Assembly (NCBI GenBank): GCA_019775845.1
Contig: JADQAV010000017.1
Span: forward strand, 496,001-560,000
Source of the DNA: Myrmaecium sp. VS I D KN 1
Taxonomy: Eukaryota; Ascomycota; Dothideomycetes; Valsariales; Valsariaceae
Length of the DNA: 64,000 nt
Direction: 5' to 3'
Shown: positions 10,426 to 21,155 of the stretch, in pieces
Layout of the letters: every line of letters starts with the position of its first letter
How positions within the stretch are numbered: the stretch's first letter is position 1
Program-made: the position numbers and the translations under genes
Notes under the pieces: generated by a model
Seen by the model: the letters and a program-made list of their open reading frames with translations, nothing else
What the model was told of the DNA's origin: nothing
The model's database searches: none

Positions 10426-11471
10426 TTCCGGGCTTGTCTGAAGCGGAGTCGAGGTTGGCTGAGGGTTGAACAATACCTGCAAATGAATCGCGCGGAGAGC
10501 GAACCGCCGCCCGAGTCTCAAAAAATCCCATCCAGAGTCCGTAAAGGGCAGGCGGTGACGGAGGCTCAGTTTTGCCGCTCCGTACGAGCTTTACCCTGTT
10601 GGGGTAAAGTCGTACAAAACTTACCTATTTGGGTAAGCTCATTGATCAAGTTACCTGACAGCCTCAGGTTCCTCCATGCAGCAGGATGCGCTCGGCTTTT
10701 GTGGTGGATTATTGTCCTCCGCACGACTGGCTCAGCAAGGGCATCGCTCCAAGGGGGAGACAGAGTCGATGAAACGATATACAAAGCTGCGCTGCATCTC
10801 CTTCGACGGTCAAGTGTCCCATTGCCCTGCTCTGCTCGTCCTGCTCGTATCGCGCCGACGGATTCTCGTTGCGGGCTGGGGGCCGTCGCGCATCTTCGCG
10901 GATCTACAGGCGTCGCTAGCTCTTTGGTGGACAACGGAACGGGAGAGTGGGAATCTTCATCACGACCCGACCTTCCCTGGTTCTGGGCGCTACCACCACT
11001 GCGAGAGAGCGTGGTCCACGATCATGCTCGCCCTGTCTCATCGTCCTTCCACCCCAACCTCTCCTTCCCATCACCTCTCCCTTCCATCCGCCCTCTCCGT
11101 CCACCACCACTACCACCACCACCGCCCTCGCCGCCACACCCTCTCGAGTTCCGCCTGAGAACTGAGTCGCGGCACTAAATACTCGAGCTGACGTACAAAG
11201 AGCCACTCCGCCGCGAGCGTCCTTTTCCCCACGATTGCCCCCAACGTTTCTTGACGCCGCGCGACAGCACCGCAGCATCGCAGCACCCCAGCACCGCTTC
11301 GTCTTGTCATCCATCTCATCCCCTCCTTGCCGGCCGCAGATACTGCGAAGGCGCGGCGCTCGCCGACCACGCTCCCACCGAGTGGTCATTGTCCGCTCCA
11401 GCGTGTCTACTCAGCTAATGGCTTGTCGTTAGCGACAACACATTCCTTTGCACAGCTTGTTCCAGCCTGTG
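10426..11471. other. Divergent promoter of BRX1 and INO80
   Basis: About 1 kb between divergent start codons. It holds the dyad pair at 10582-10638 and, from about 11030 to 11160, a C-rich CCACCAC/CCTCTC leader-like tract on the INO80 side. A long plus-strand open frame (10024-11178) runs through it but overlaps BRX1 coding sequence antisense and has no recognisable content. Confidence 0.5.
10582..10638. promoter_or_regulatory. Two adjacent dyad elements in the BRX1 promoter
   Basis: Dyad 1 has perfect arms CTTTACCC (10589-10596) and GGGTAAAG (10602-10609) around a 5-nt centre. It is extended by GTACGA (10582-10587) pairing with TCGTAC (10110 plus 500, that is 10110-style position 10610-10615), with a single unpaired G at 10588. 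Dyad 2, starting 5 nt further on, pairs CTTACC (10620-10625) with GGTAAG (10632-10637). Both share TTACC/GGTAA half-sites. They lie about 160-210 nt upstream of the BRX1 start codon. A protein-binding site or transcribed hairpin is possible; the function is unknown. Confidence 0.6.
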
Positions 11472-14400
11472 ATGGTACATCAACCGAGCCAAGTGACAGA
11501 CCACAAGATGCCAGGGGAACCGCAACCACTTAACGCGGCCCATTCGCCGACGCAAACACACTTCAACTATTCTCCGAACGGCAGACCCCATCACTCAAAT
11601 CCGACAACCCCCGCTCCTTTGCCGCCTCACCACCTTCCCTACAGTACGGGTGTCCCGCCGCCGACATCACCTTCAGCTCCTGGGCTTCCTCCATTATCGT
11701 CGGCTCTCTATTCTAGAGAAAACACGGGCTCGAGGTACTACGATCCTACCCTGGATACCGGGGACCGAAGTGCAGAGCGGATCAGTACTCGCCAATACTC
11801 TCCCCCAGTAAGGGCTCCCGGCCATCGTCTGATAGCCTCATTGATATGCTGATGCTATTGCACTAGACCCACAGCTACGCCGTCGGGGGCCAGCCTAGAG
11901 CTTTCTCGCCCGTGGCGGCAGCCCTTCCGAATCACTCACCCGTCCGCCAGCCTCGTCTGCCGCAAGCGGTCCAGACGCCAACTTCTCCGAAGCTATACCA
12001 GCCTGTTGCGCAAGGCACCCCGAGCGGTCAGACCCGCCAGGTTTCTCAAGAAGTAGCTTGCCGTCCTGTCGACATTGAGGTGCCTTCTAATAGTGGTCAG
12101 ATGCATACACCTGCTCGCGCTGCCGATCCGATGTCGTTGTCGAGCATAATGTCAGGCAACGATGCGGATCCGCCTTCGCATAAAAGAAAGGCATCCAAGC
12201 CAACCAGTCATGGGTACACGGCCAAACTCGAATCTGCTGCCTCCCCCGTCGCTGACACCCCGATCAACGATACCATCACTGTTTTGAGGAAATCTCCGGA
12301 ACGGGTCGTTCGTAATGGCAGCGCTGGTGCCGCTTCTACACCTTTGCAAGATATCTCTGTTCCAAATGAGCGAGATGTAGAGATGGCGCTGGTGCAGATT
12401 GAGTCGATGGAACTAAGTGACGTCGATGCGCCGGGATTTGAGAAGGAACGCGTCGAATACTTCCAGCGAGGGAAACGACGTCTGTCTGAGATCGAACAAT
12501 TCGAAGCTCAAAAGCGGAAAAAGCGAAGAACCATCTACGTCCAGAAGTACCACGATATTTTCGAGGCGCATGCTTTGGCCGGCAAAGTTCGTTATAATGC
12601 GGTACACGAGCAGGATGCTTGGGCAGAGGTCCAACGGCAGGAAATTGCGGACGAAAAAGAACGCAAGAAGGACATGCAACGGAAGCGACGGAGAGAGAAA
12701 ACATTGCAAAATGAACTTCAAAAGCAAACCGAACTGGCGGAGAAACTACAGAATGCAGCCGACGACGAGGAAAGAGAGAGGTTCCTTAAAGAAGCGCAAA
12801 AGGCAGACAAGAAGATCAAACAGACGAACCAGCTTCTCCAGGGCGGTACCCCGAGTAAAGATATCCGCGAGGTCACCCCGCATGGCCCTAACCTCGAAGG
12901 GGGTAGAATTATCTCTTTCCAGGCCGATGATTCTGCTAAAGAGCCGGTCAAGAGACGCGGTAAGGCGGGCAGTCGGTTGAAAAAGACAAAGGAACAGAAG
13001 CAGCTTGAAAAAGAGAAGGCTGCTGAAGCCCAAGCTGCCATTGACCGAGGGGATGCGCCACAGCCAATTGCTCCTAAGGAAGAAGCGCGTCTCGAAGCAT
13101 TGAAGAGAAGCCGAAGCCAGACAGAAGAAGAGCCTGCTGCCGCCCCTGCTGCCGTCGCAGCCCCTCCTCCTACAGTACTCACGCACTACTCGTCAAACGT
13201 ATATAAGGAACTGTACAGGCAGATTGTCCGCGACATTGCGAAGAAGGATGTTCCGAAGGTCTATCGCATCAAGGATCAGTCCCTTATGACAAAGCAGTCA
13301 AACTTGCGGAAAACCGCCCAGTTAGCGTCGAAGGAGGCCAGACGTTGGCAGATCCGAACTAACAAGAGTATGAAGGATGTACAAGCACGAGCGAAGAGGA
13401 GTATGAGGGAAATGCTCTCTTTCTGGAAGCGTAACGAACGCGACGAGCGTGACCAACGCAAGCTGGCAGAGAAGCGTGAGCTTGAGAACGCCAAGAAAGC
13501 GGAAGCAGAAAGGGAAGCAAACAGACAGAAACGGAAACTCAACTTCCTCATCTCACAGACTGAGCTGTACTCTCACTTCATCGGCAAAAAGGTCAAAACG
13601 GATGAGGTGGAGCGTGCGACCGACGACACCGCTGCGTCGGATCAGACCATTCGACCGGCAGCCCCAGGAGCCCACGAGATCGATCTCCCTGACAGTGTCG
13701 CGGATCCAAGCACGAAAGTCACCAACTTTGAAGACCTTGATTTCGATGCTGAGGATGAGACCGCCCTGCGCCAGGCTGCGATGGCTAATGCTCAAAATGC
13801 TGTCAGGGAAGCTCAAGATAGGGCTCGCGCTTTCAATGAACAGGAAGGGAAAACTCTCGATGACGAAGGAGAGATGAACTTCCAGAACCCCACCAGCTTA
13901 CAGAATATGAACATTGCCCAGCCCAAGCTTCTGTCCTGTCAGCTGAAAGAATATCAACTGAAGGGTTTAAATTGGCTCGCCAACCTGTACGAACAAGGCA
14001 TCAACGGAATTCTTGCAGACGAGATGGGACTGGGAAAGACCGTTCAGTCCATTTCAGTCATGGCGTACCTGGCGGAGAACTACAATATTTGGGGTCCGTT
14101 CTTGGTCATCGCGCCTGCATCCACATTGCACAACTGGCAGCAGGAAATCGCCAAGTTCGTCCCCGACTTCAAAGTCCTGCCTTACTGGGGTAACGCCAAG
14201 GATCGGAAGACGCTGCGGAAATTCTGGGACCGGAAGCACCTTACGTACCGGAAAGAGTCTCAGTTCCACGTCCTCGTCACGTCGTATCAACTTGTCGTCG
14301 CCGATGCCCAGTACTTCCAGAAGATCAAGTGGCAGTACATGATCCTGGATGAAGCTCAAGCGATCAAGTCTTCGCAGAGTTCCAGATGGAAGAGCTTGCT

Positions 14401-16590
14401 AGGGTTAAACTGCCGCAACCGGCTGCTGCTGACTGGTACTCCCATTCAAAACAACATGCAGGAGCTGTGGGCATTGCTGCATTTCATCATGCCTAGCTTG
14501 TTCGATTCTCACGACGAATTCAGCGACTGGTTCTCGAAGGATATTGAGAGCCACGCTCAGAGCAATACCAAGCTGAATGAGGACCAGCTGAGGCGTTTGC
14601 ACATGATATTAAAACCGTTCATGTTGCGAAGAATCAAGAAGCATGTCCAGAAGGAGCTGGGAGACAAGATCGAGGAAGACGTTTTCTGCGACATGACCTA
14701 CCGGCAACGGGCGTACTACAAGAGCCTTCGCAACAAGATCAGTTTCATGGATCTTGTGGATAAGGTCGTTGGTGGCGACGAGCAGGACAATGCTACCCTT
14801 ATGAATTTGGTCATGCAGTTCCGTAAGGTGTGCAACCATCCTGACCTGTTCGAGCGTGCGGAGACCAAGTCCCCTTTCCAATTCGGGTACTTCGCCGAAA
14901 CAGCCTCGTTTATGCGCGAAGGACAAAACTTGAATATCGCATATTCGGTGCGCAATCTCATCGAGTACAAGGCTCCTAGGCTTGTCTGCCGTAACGGCGG
15001 TCGTCTTGACCTTGCTGGCCCTGATAACGAGAAGGCCGGGTGGAGAGGTAAATACCTGAACCACATGATGAATATCTGGAGTCCGGACCACATCATGGAG
15101 AGTCAGCGTCGGGATGATGCGTTCTCGTTCCTCAGGTTCATCGATATGTCTCCCGGCCAAGCATCTTCCGTTGCTAGGCAAGACATCTTCCAGCGGGCGG
15201 TAGAGTTACCGAAGAGGAAGCCGTGGCTAGGCAGGCTCAAGGTAGCCTACGAGGAAGACGGAGAACGCTTTGAGCCTGCACACGCATTGTTCAACATCGT
15301 CGAACGCAATGATCGTCTGCCACTGGCCGAAATCGGTGCTGAAGGCCGTATGCGGGAGTTGCTTAATGTGTCACAAAGAGCTTTCGAGGCTTCTGGATTG
15401 AACTATCTAGAGCCCGGTGCGAAGCCCGCAGCCTCCGCTCCGCCGATCGAGTTGGACTGCTCTAGTCAGGGCATCAATCTCGAGAAGGAACGGTATTTCC
15501 TAAACATCGACATGCGACGGGCATTGTACGGGATCAACACGCAGACGGAGGAACTCATTCTCGAAGAGAAGATCGATCCCGAACTTCTGCCGGCTACAAA
15601 CTTGTTGCCTGCACCGACGAACCGCGTCTCGCGATACACGCACATCGAAGTACCGTCGATGCGTCGCTTCGTGACCGATTCTGGCAAGTTGGCTACGTTG
15701 GATCGTCTCCTACGCAAGCTCAAGGACGAAGGGCATCGTGTCCTCCTGTACTTCCAGATGACTCGCATGATCGACTTGATGGAGGAGTACCTCACTTACC
15801 GCAACTACAAGTACTGCCGCTTGGATGGTTCGACGAAACTCGAAGACCGCAGAGATACGGTCGCCGATTTCCAGACCCGCCCCGAGATCTTTGTCTTCCT
15901 GCTCTCCACCCGTGCCGGTGGTCTGGGTATCAACTTAACGTCCGCCGACACCGTCATCTTCTACGATTCGGACTGGAACCCCACCATCGATTCGCAAGCC
16001 ATGGACCGCGCCCATCGTCTGGGTCAGACCAAGCAAGTTACCGTCTATCGACTCATCACGCGCGGCACCATCGAAGAGCGGATCCGCAAGCGCGCTCTGC
16101 AGAAGGAAGAGGTACAGCGCGTGGTCATCTCCGGCGGCGCGGGCGCCCACGTCGACTTCAACACTCGTTCCCGCGAGAACAAGGCCAAGGATATGGCCAT
16201 GTGGCTTGCGGACGACGATCAGGCGGCTGAGATCGAGAAGCGTGAGGCGGAGCTGGCGGCGCAGGAGGCCAATGCGCCGCCAGGCAAGAAGAAGAAGGCG
16301 AGCAAGAAGCGCGACATCAGTTTGGATGAGATGTATCATGAAGGTACGTGCCCTTTACCCCTCCCAAATGATCGAAGTAAAATAAATCTAACTGAGTTCC
16401 CGCGACAGGTGAGGGTAACTTTGCCGACGAAAGCAACAAGCCGTCCGGTGCCGCCACGCCCATCGCGGAGATGCCGGCGGCAGGCAAAGGAGGCGCGAAG
16501 CGAAGAGGTGGTGGCGCTGCAGGCGGTGGCGGCGGCTCGAAGAAAGCGAAGACGCTGAAGCAACGACTGGCTTTTGCGGATGGAGCGTAG
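11472..16590 (+). CDS. INO80: INO80 chromatin-remodelling ATPase
   Basis: Catalytic Snf2-family ATPase of the INO80 complex, which slides nucleosomes and handles H2A.Z in transcription, replication and repair. Exons 11472-11807, 11867-16343 and 16409-16590; 1664 residues. Order: Pro/Ser-rich disordered N-terminus (1-200), charged coiled coil (about 260-430), DBINO domain (about 556-690), Snf2 helicase N lobe from about 804 with Walker A DEMGLGKT (about 829) and a DEAQ box (about 939), a long family-typical insertion (about 1010-1370), then the helicase C lobe (about 1386-1520) with the [10 protein letters not shown] motif. The C-terminus is a basic Gly/Lys tail. The true first ATG is at 11472; the same frame is open further 5' without an ATG. 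All junction phases agree. Confidence 0.95.
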
Positions 16591-17508
16591 GACTGATTGC
16601 AGGGTTTTTTTTTCGAAAAAGAGATCGTATATTCATTTCCCTTCCCTTACTTACTGGTTGGCATAACTTTCTTGCCCGCCTTTTTGGGGCGTTTCTCTTG
16701 GCTTCTTCATTACTTATTGACCGGGGGAGAAAAAACGGATCCGATGTACTACTACCTCCTCATCTTTTCCTTCTTTGGGGTTTCTTTTCTCTTCTTGCGT
16801 TTTTTCCTAAATTTTTCTTTTATCATCTTAGAAACCCACTTCTTTTCACCTTCTTGTTTTGTCGTTTCCCCCCCTCTTCCCTCTTCCCTCGTCATTTTTC
16901 TTCTTGATGGAAATTCTCTTTTTACACTTTGCTTTCCTTTTACTTTTTCGCTATTTCCTTGGTTTGAACTTACGGACTGGACAACCTTTAAACACATAAA
17001 ATGGGAGCAAGATTGGGTGGGGCCGTCGGTGGGAACAAAGGGTGCTGGCTGGAATGGGATGGGATCTCTCAAGGCATGGACACGGGGAAGGGCGAGAACA
17101 GGCATACGGTTCTTCCTCTTCATATCTTCTCTTTTTTACCGTTGGTCTTGATTTGATTTGATTTGAAACTTGAGAGTTGAAAGTTGAGAAGGGTGGATGG
17201 GCAATGAAAGGAGAGATTGTGCCACGGCGGAGATGGATGATGATGGAAGAACGGGAGGGCGATTATTTATTTCGACACTTGACTGCACCTGCGTCTTTTT
17301 CTTGCGTTGATCTTACGTCGATTTTATCGTAACCATGACCTCGTCGTTTCCCTTTTCTTCCGCACAGAAGAGCCGTGAGAGTGGTGATCGAACTCGTTAT
17401 TATGAAAAGCTGAGCTGAGGTCTACATACATACATACATATAAAAATACACCGAAAGTATTCCTATAACCTCCCCGTCCAACCTCCTCCCAATCAATCAC
17501 CCGCTCTA
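16591..17508. other. Intergenic between convergent INO80 and mtTrpRS genes
   Basis: 3' flanks of two convergent genes. The first half is strongly T-rich, and a short (CATA)n tract lies near 17428-17443. No gene is supported. Confidence 0.5.
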
Positions 17509-18978
17509 CTACATCCCCACCGCCTCCCTCACCTGCCGCATCACCGCCTCTGCACTCCGCCGCGCCTTCACCGCGCCCTCCGCCGCCGCCTCATCCAACC
17601 GGCGCGCGCCGTCCGACGTACATGTAAGCTCCTCATACCGCTCGCGCACCGGCCGCAAACCCTCCTCCACCGCCCGCGCCACCAGATCCTTCAGCGCCTT
17701 CAAGCCCAGGTCCCGCACGTCGGCCACGCACTCCTCGAGGGTGGACCAGCAGCCGGTGGTCGACGAACCCTGCTGCTGCTGCTGCTGCTGCTGCTGCATG
17801 TGAAAGAGGATGTCGAGGAGGTTGGCGACGCCGGGGCGGGCGGCGGGGTCGTAGGTGAGGGGACCGGGGTGGGAGTCGGTGACGGCGGCGCGGAGTTTGG
17901 CGCGGATGGTGGCGGGGGGGTCGGTGAGGAGGATGCGGGATTTGGGGTGAGGGTGGGATTTGGACATTTTTTGGGTCGGGTGGGTGAGGGACATGATGCG
18001 TTTTGCGGGGGCTAAGGGGGGTTGTTAGTTGGGGGGGTTGGGATGGGGGATGGGAGGGAGGGGGGAGGCTTACAGAGGATGGTTGAGGGTGGGGTGAGGG
18101 TGTGACCGTAGAGGTGGTTGAAGCTGTTGGCGCATTCGCGGGCGAATTCGAGATGCTGGCTTTGGTCGGCGCCGACGGGGACATGGGTTGCGCTGGAGGA
18201 GGGTGAGTGGGATGTTGTAGGAGGCTTTTGGGGGAGTGCTTTACTTGTGTACGAGGATGTCTGCGGCTTGGAGGACGGGGTAGGAGAAGAGGCCGAGTTT
18301 GAGGGCGGGTTTGGAGCTCTTGGGGTCTGGCGAGTCGAAGGGAGAGGCGTTGTCGGGGAGGTCGAGCTTGCTCTGCTGCCGGTGTTAGTAGGCTGTCGTA
18401 GTTCCAGTAGGGTTCACACTCGGCCTGACCTTCCATTGTGTCATCCGGGAGAGGTAGCCCATGGAGGCATGGCAGCTCAGTATCCACATCAGCTCCGAAT
18501 GCGCCGGGACCTGGAGAGGGTCAATGACTTGAGATCAGGTGGTGTCCGTTGTCTCCGCCGGGAAACTCAGAGTGTGCCTGCGTACTGCGGACTGGTAGAA
18601 GATGGTGGAGCGCTGGGGGTCGAGGCCGACGGCCAGCAAGGCCGCCATCATCTCACGGCGCCATGCGCGCAGCTGGTTCGCGTCTTGCGGGACGGTGATG
18701 GCGTGGAGGTCGACGACGGAGTAGATGAGCGTATCATCGGGCGAGGCGTCGGTCTGCTGCTTCACCCATTGCTGGAGGGCGCCGAGGTAGTTCCCCAGGT
18801 GCGGGACGCCGGTGGGCTGGATGCCGGAGAAGATCACTTTGGGCCGGTCGGTGGAGGTACCAGAAGATAGAGGAGAGGTGGACTCGGTGGAGTATCGGGA
18901 GAGAGATGGTCGGATGGAAGTGCAGCGGAATGCGTAGGGGCTCGCAATTGCCCGTCGAGCAGGGCGAAGGAGTGACAT
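17509..18978 (-). CDS. MSW1: Mitochondrial tryptophanyl-tRNA synthetase
   Basis: Class I synthetase charging mitochondrial tRNA-Trp. Minus-strand exons 18978-18586, 18510-18430, 18372-18245, 18192-18074 and 18011-17509; 407 residues. An Arg/Ser-rich presequence (about 1-42) predicts mitochondrial import. The catalytic core starts [20 protein letters not shown] with the HIGH-type motif at about 60-63 and carries KMSKS at 255-259. The joined exons restore [11 protein letters not shown] and [10 protein letters not shown], both conserved in the bacterial-type enzyme. A run of nine CAG codons (about residues 313-321; 17770-17796) inserts polyglutamine in the C-terminal anticodon-binding part, which is not typical. 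It is divergent from RVS161 across only 301 nt. Confidence 0.93.
17770..17796 (-). repeat. (CAG)9 coding microsatellite in MSW1
   Basis: Nine uninterrupted CTG units on the plus strand, read as nine Gln codons in the mitochondrial TrpRS frame just after an ATG codon (internal Met). Such a pure tract is prone to slippage. Confidence 0.95.
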
Positions 18979-19279
18979 GGAGATGGTGTTGAGTCGGGAG
19001 TCTTTTCCGGTCGGATTCTCCGCCAACTTGCCGCGGGCAGATGCCAGGGTCCGTCATGGGCCGGAGGTACAGCCACAGCCCGGCCACGATCCTACGTCCA
19101 GGCACTCGTCACTCCGCCCTCCGCCCTCCACCATTCATCATCCACCATCAACCCTCGTTCACCACTTCTTCACGCCCTGTCGCAATCCACTCGATCCAAC
19201 CACATCAACCTCGGAAATCCTCTACAACCGCCATCTCCCTTTGTAATCGAGTCGAACACCCCCGTCACACTCCGCGATC
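18979..19279. other. Divergent promoter of MSW1 and RVS161
   Basis: Compact 301-nt region shared by two divergent genes, rich in CCACC/CATCCACC on the RVS161 side. No specific element is recognised. Confidence 0.5.
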
Positions 19280-20264
19280 ATGTCTTGGACAGGTACGCAG
19301 GACCCCACATCTCTTCTCCGACCTTCCTGCCGCCCATAGCATGTGCCTTCACCGGGTACAACTACTCTATATACAAGCAGCCAACTTACAATCTTATGCA
19401 GGCTTCAAGAAGGGCGTCAACCGCGCGACGACCCAGGTGCTCATGAAAGCCGGCCAGGTCGAGCGGACCAACGACCGAGACTTCGAGACCGAACTCCGCC
19501 GCTTCAGGACGATGGAAGGGGCCGCCAACAAGCTACAAAAGGAGGCGAAGGGATACTTGGACTCGTTACGAGGTAGGCCTTGCAGAGGAAGCATCACGGA
19601 GACCAACAGCTCCCCCGCAGAAAGATCTCCTCCCGCTAATCAACCCTCACCTTCCGCAACAGCCATGACCGCCTCCCAAATGCGCATCGCCGAAACGATC
19701 GACGCCTTCTACGGGGACGCGGGTGCCAAAGACGGCGTCTCGCGCTCCTACAAGCAAGCGGTGCAGGACCTGGACGCGGAGACGATCAAAGCCCTCGACG
19801 GGCCCTACCGGGCCACCGTGCTCGACCCCATCTCCCGCTTCTGCGCCTACTTCCCGGACATCAACGCCTGCATCACGAAGCGGGAGCACAAGCAGCTCGA
19901 CTACGACCGGCTGCGTGCCCAGGTCAAGCGCCTGACCGACAAGCCCGACAAGGACGTCACCAAGCTCCCCCGCACCGAGCGCGAGGAGCAGCTCGCCAAG
20001 CAGGCCTACGACCAGCTCAACGAGACCCTCACCCAGGAGCTCCCCCAGCTCATCGAGCTCCGCGTCCCTTACCTTGACCCTTCCTTCGAGGCCCTCGTCA
20101 AGATCCAGCTCCGCTTCTGCGCCGAGGCCTACTCCCGCATGGCTCAGGTCCAGCAGTACCTCGACGCGGACACCCGCGATCAGTACGCGCAGGGCCAGCT
20201 CGACGCTAAGGTCGAGGAGGTCCTCGAGGAGATTCGGGGTCTTAGTATTGCTGGGACTGTGTGA
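19280..20264 (+). CDS. RVS161: N-BAR protein RVS161/Hob3
   Basis: Amphiphysin-like BAR protein that bends membranes during endocytic vesicle scission, normally as a heterodimer with Rvs167. Exons 19280-19292, 19402-19572 and 19663-20264; 261 residues, standard length. The first coding exon is only 13 nt (MSWT plus one base) and joins to FKKGVNRATTQVLMKAGQVE, the amphipathic helix and start of the BAR fold; the whole protein is BAR domain and there is no SH3, which separates it from Rvs167. The second junction restores YLDSLRAMTASQMRIAETID. C-terminus IRGLSIAGTV. An intron-containing open frame begins upstream of the true ATG and should not be taken as the start. Confidence 0.95.
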
Positions 20265-21155
20265 GCGGGACGTAGCCCCTTTTATCTTTCTTTTCTTTTT
20301 TCTCTACCTGTTTTCTTTCTCTTTTCCTCTGATCTTGTCTTGGCGGGTCGTATCCTTAATGTTTTTTTTCCACCTCTCACACCCTTTTTCTTCTCCTCTA
20401 TACGCTCTTCGGGTTCTTGGCGTCGTCCTTTATTTTTCTTTTCGCCGCAATGGTGCCCCTTTTTTGTTACTTTAATTCTCTAGGACGCGGAAGGTGCGAT
20501 GTTTGGGAGGAAGATGGGAGGGAGGTTGGAGTGGTGCTGCTTTTGGAGGCTGGCAGATGTGTTGAAGCAGGCTTGGTCGTCGACGTGAGTTGAAGTTGTC
20601 GTTTTCCTCTTTTCCTTGGGTGGAGGAGGAACGAAGAAGATAGATTCAAGAAAACGAAGAAGGTGAAGAAAATTCAGTTACGTATTCCGAATCACCCTCC
20701 CACACTCTACCACCTATGAAAATGACCAAGGAGGAGGAGGGAGAGGAGCATGTCACGCCGTGCCCGAACGCCGATGAGATATTGTATGTGATAAAACATG
20801 CTGTAGCAGCAACAGCACCGATAGCCCCCACCCAAAACAAGATAGGACGCCCTATTGCCCCGTTCCAGTTCCGATAGGGTTCTTCGTTAAGAATACCCTT
20901 TTCTTTTCCTCTCTCCCTCAACTCTTCCCGCGTTTCCCAGGGAGCAATTCCCCAAAGAGTGGGAGAGGAGAGGGGGACGAAGATAAAAAAACGAGAAAGA
21001 AAGACAAAAGAAAATGGGGAAAAAAGAAAGATGTCCCATCCCAAGGCATACCAGCACACCACACCGCACCACCTAACACCGCCCCTGAACACGCCCCCCA
21101 AAGCACCTCCCCCCTCGCCCAAAGAAAGACCCCCAGCCCCCTCATCCGTCCACAA
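20265..21155. other. Intergenic between convergent RVS161 and the 584-aa gene
   Basis: T-rich 3' flank of RVS161, then A-rich plus-strand sequence fitting the 3' flank of the minus-strand gene. Short frames have no recognisable content. If the minus-strand gene had a further intron after 21158 (a GTGAGT motif is present there) a short extra exon could hide here, but none is evident. Confidence 0.45.

Noticed and set aside
10024-11178. 384-codon plus-strand open frame
   Set aside because: It overlaps BRX1 coding sequence antisense and then the INO80/BRX1 promoter, has no motif, and its composition follows the GC-rich opposite strand.
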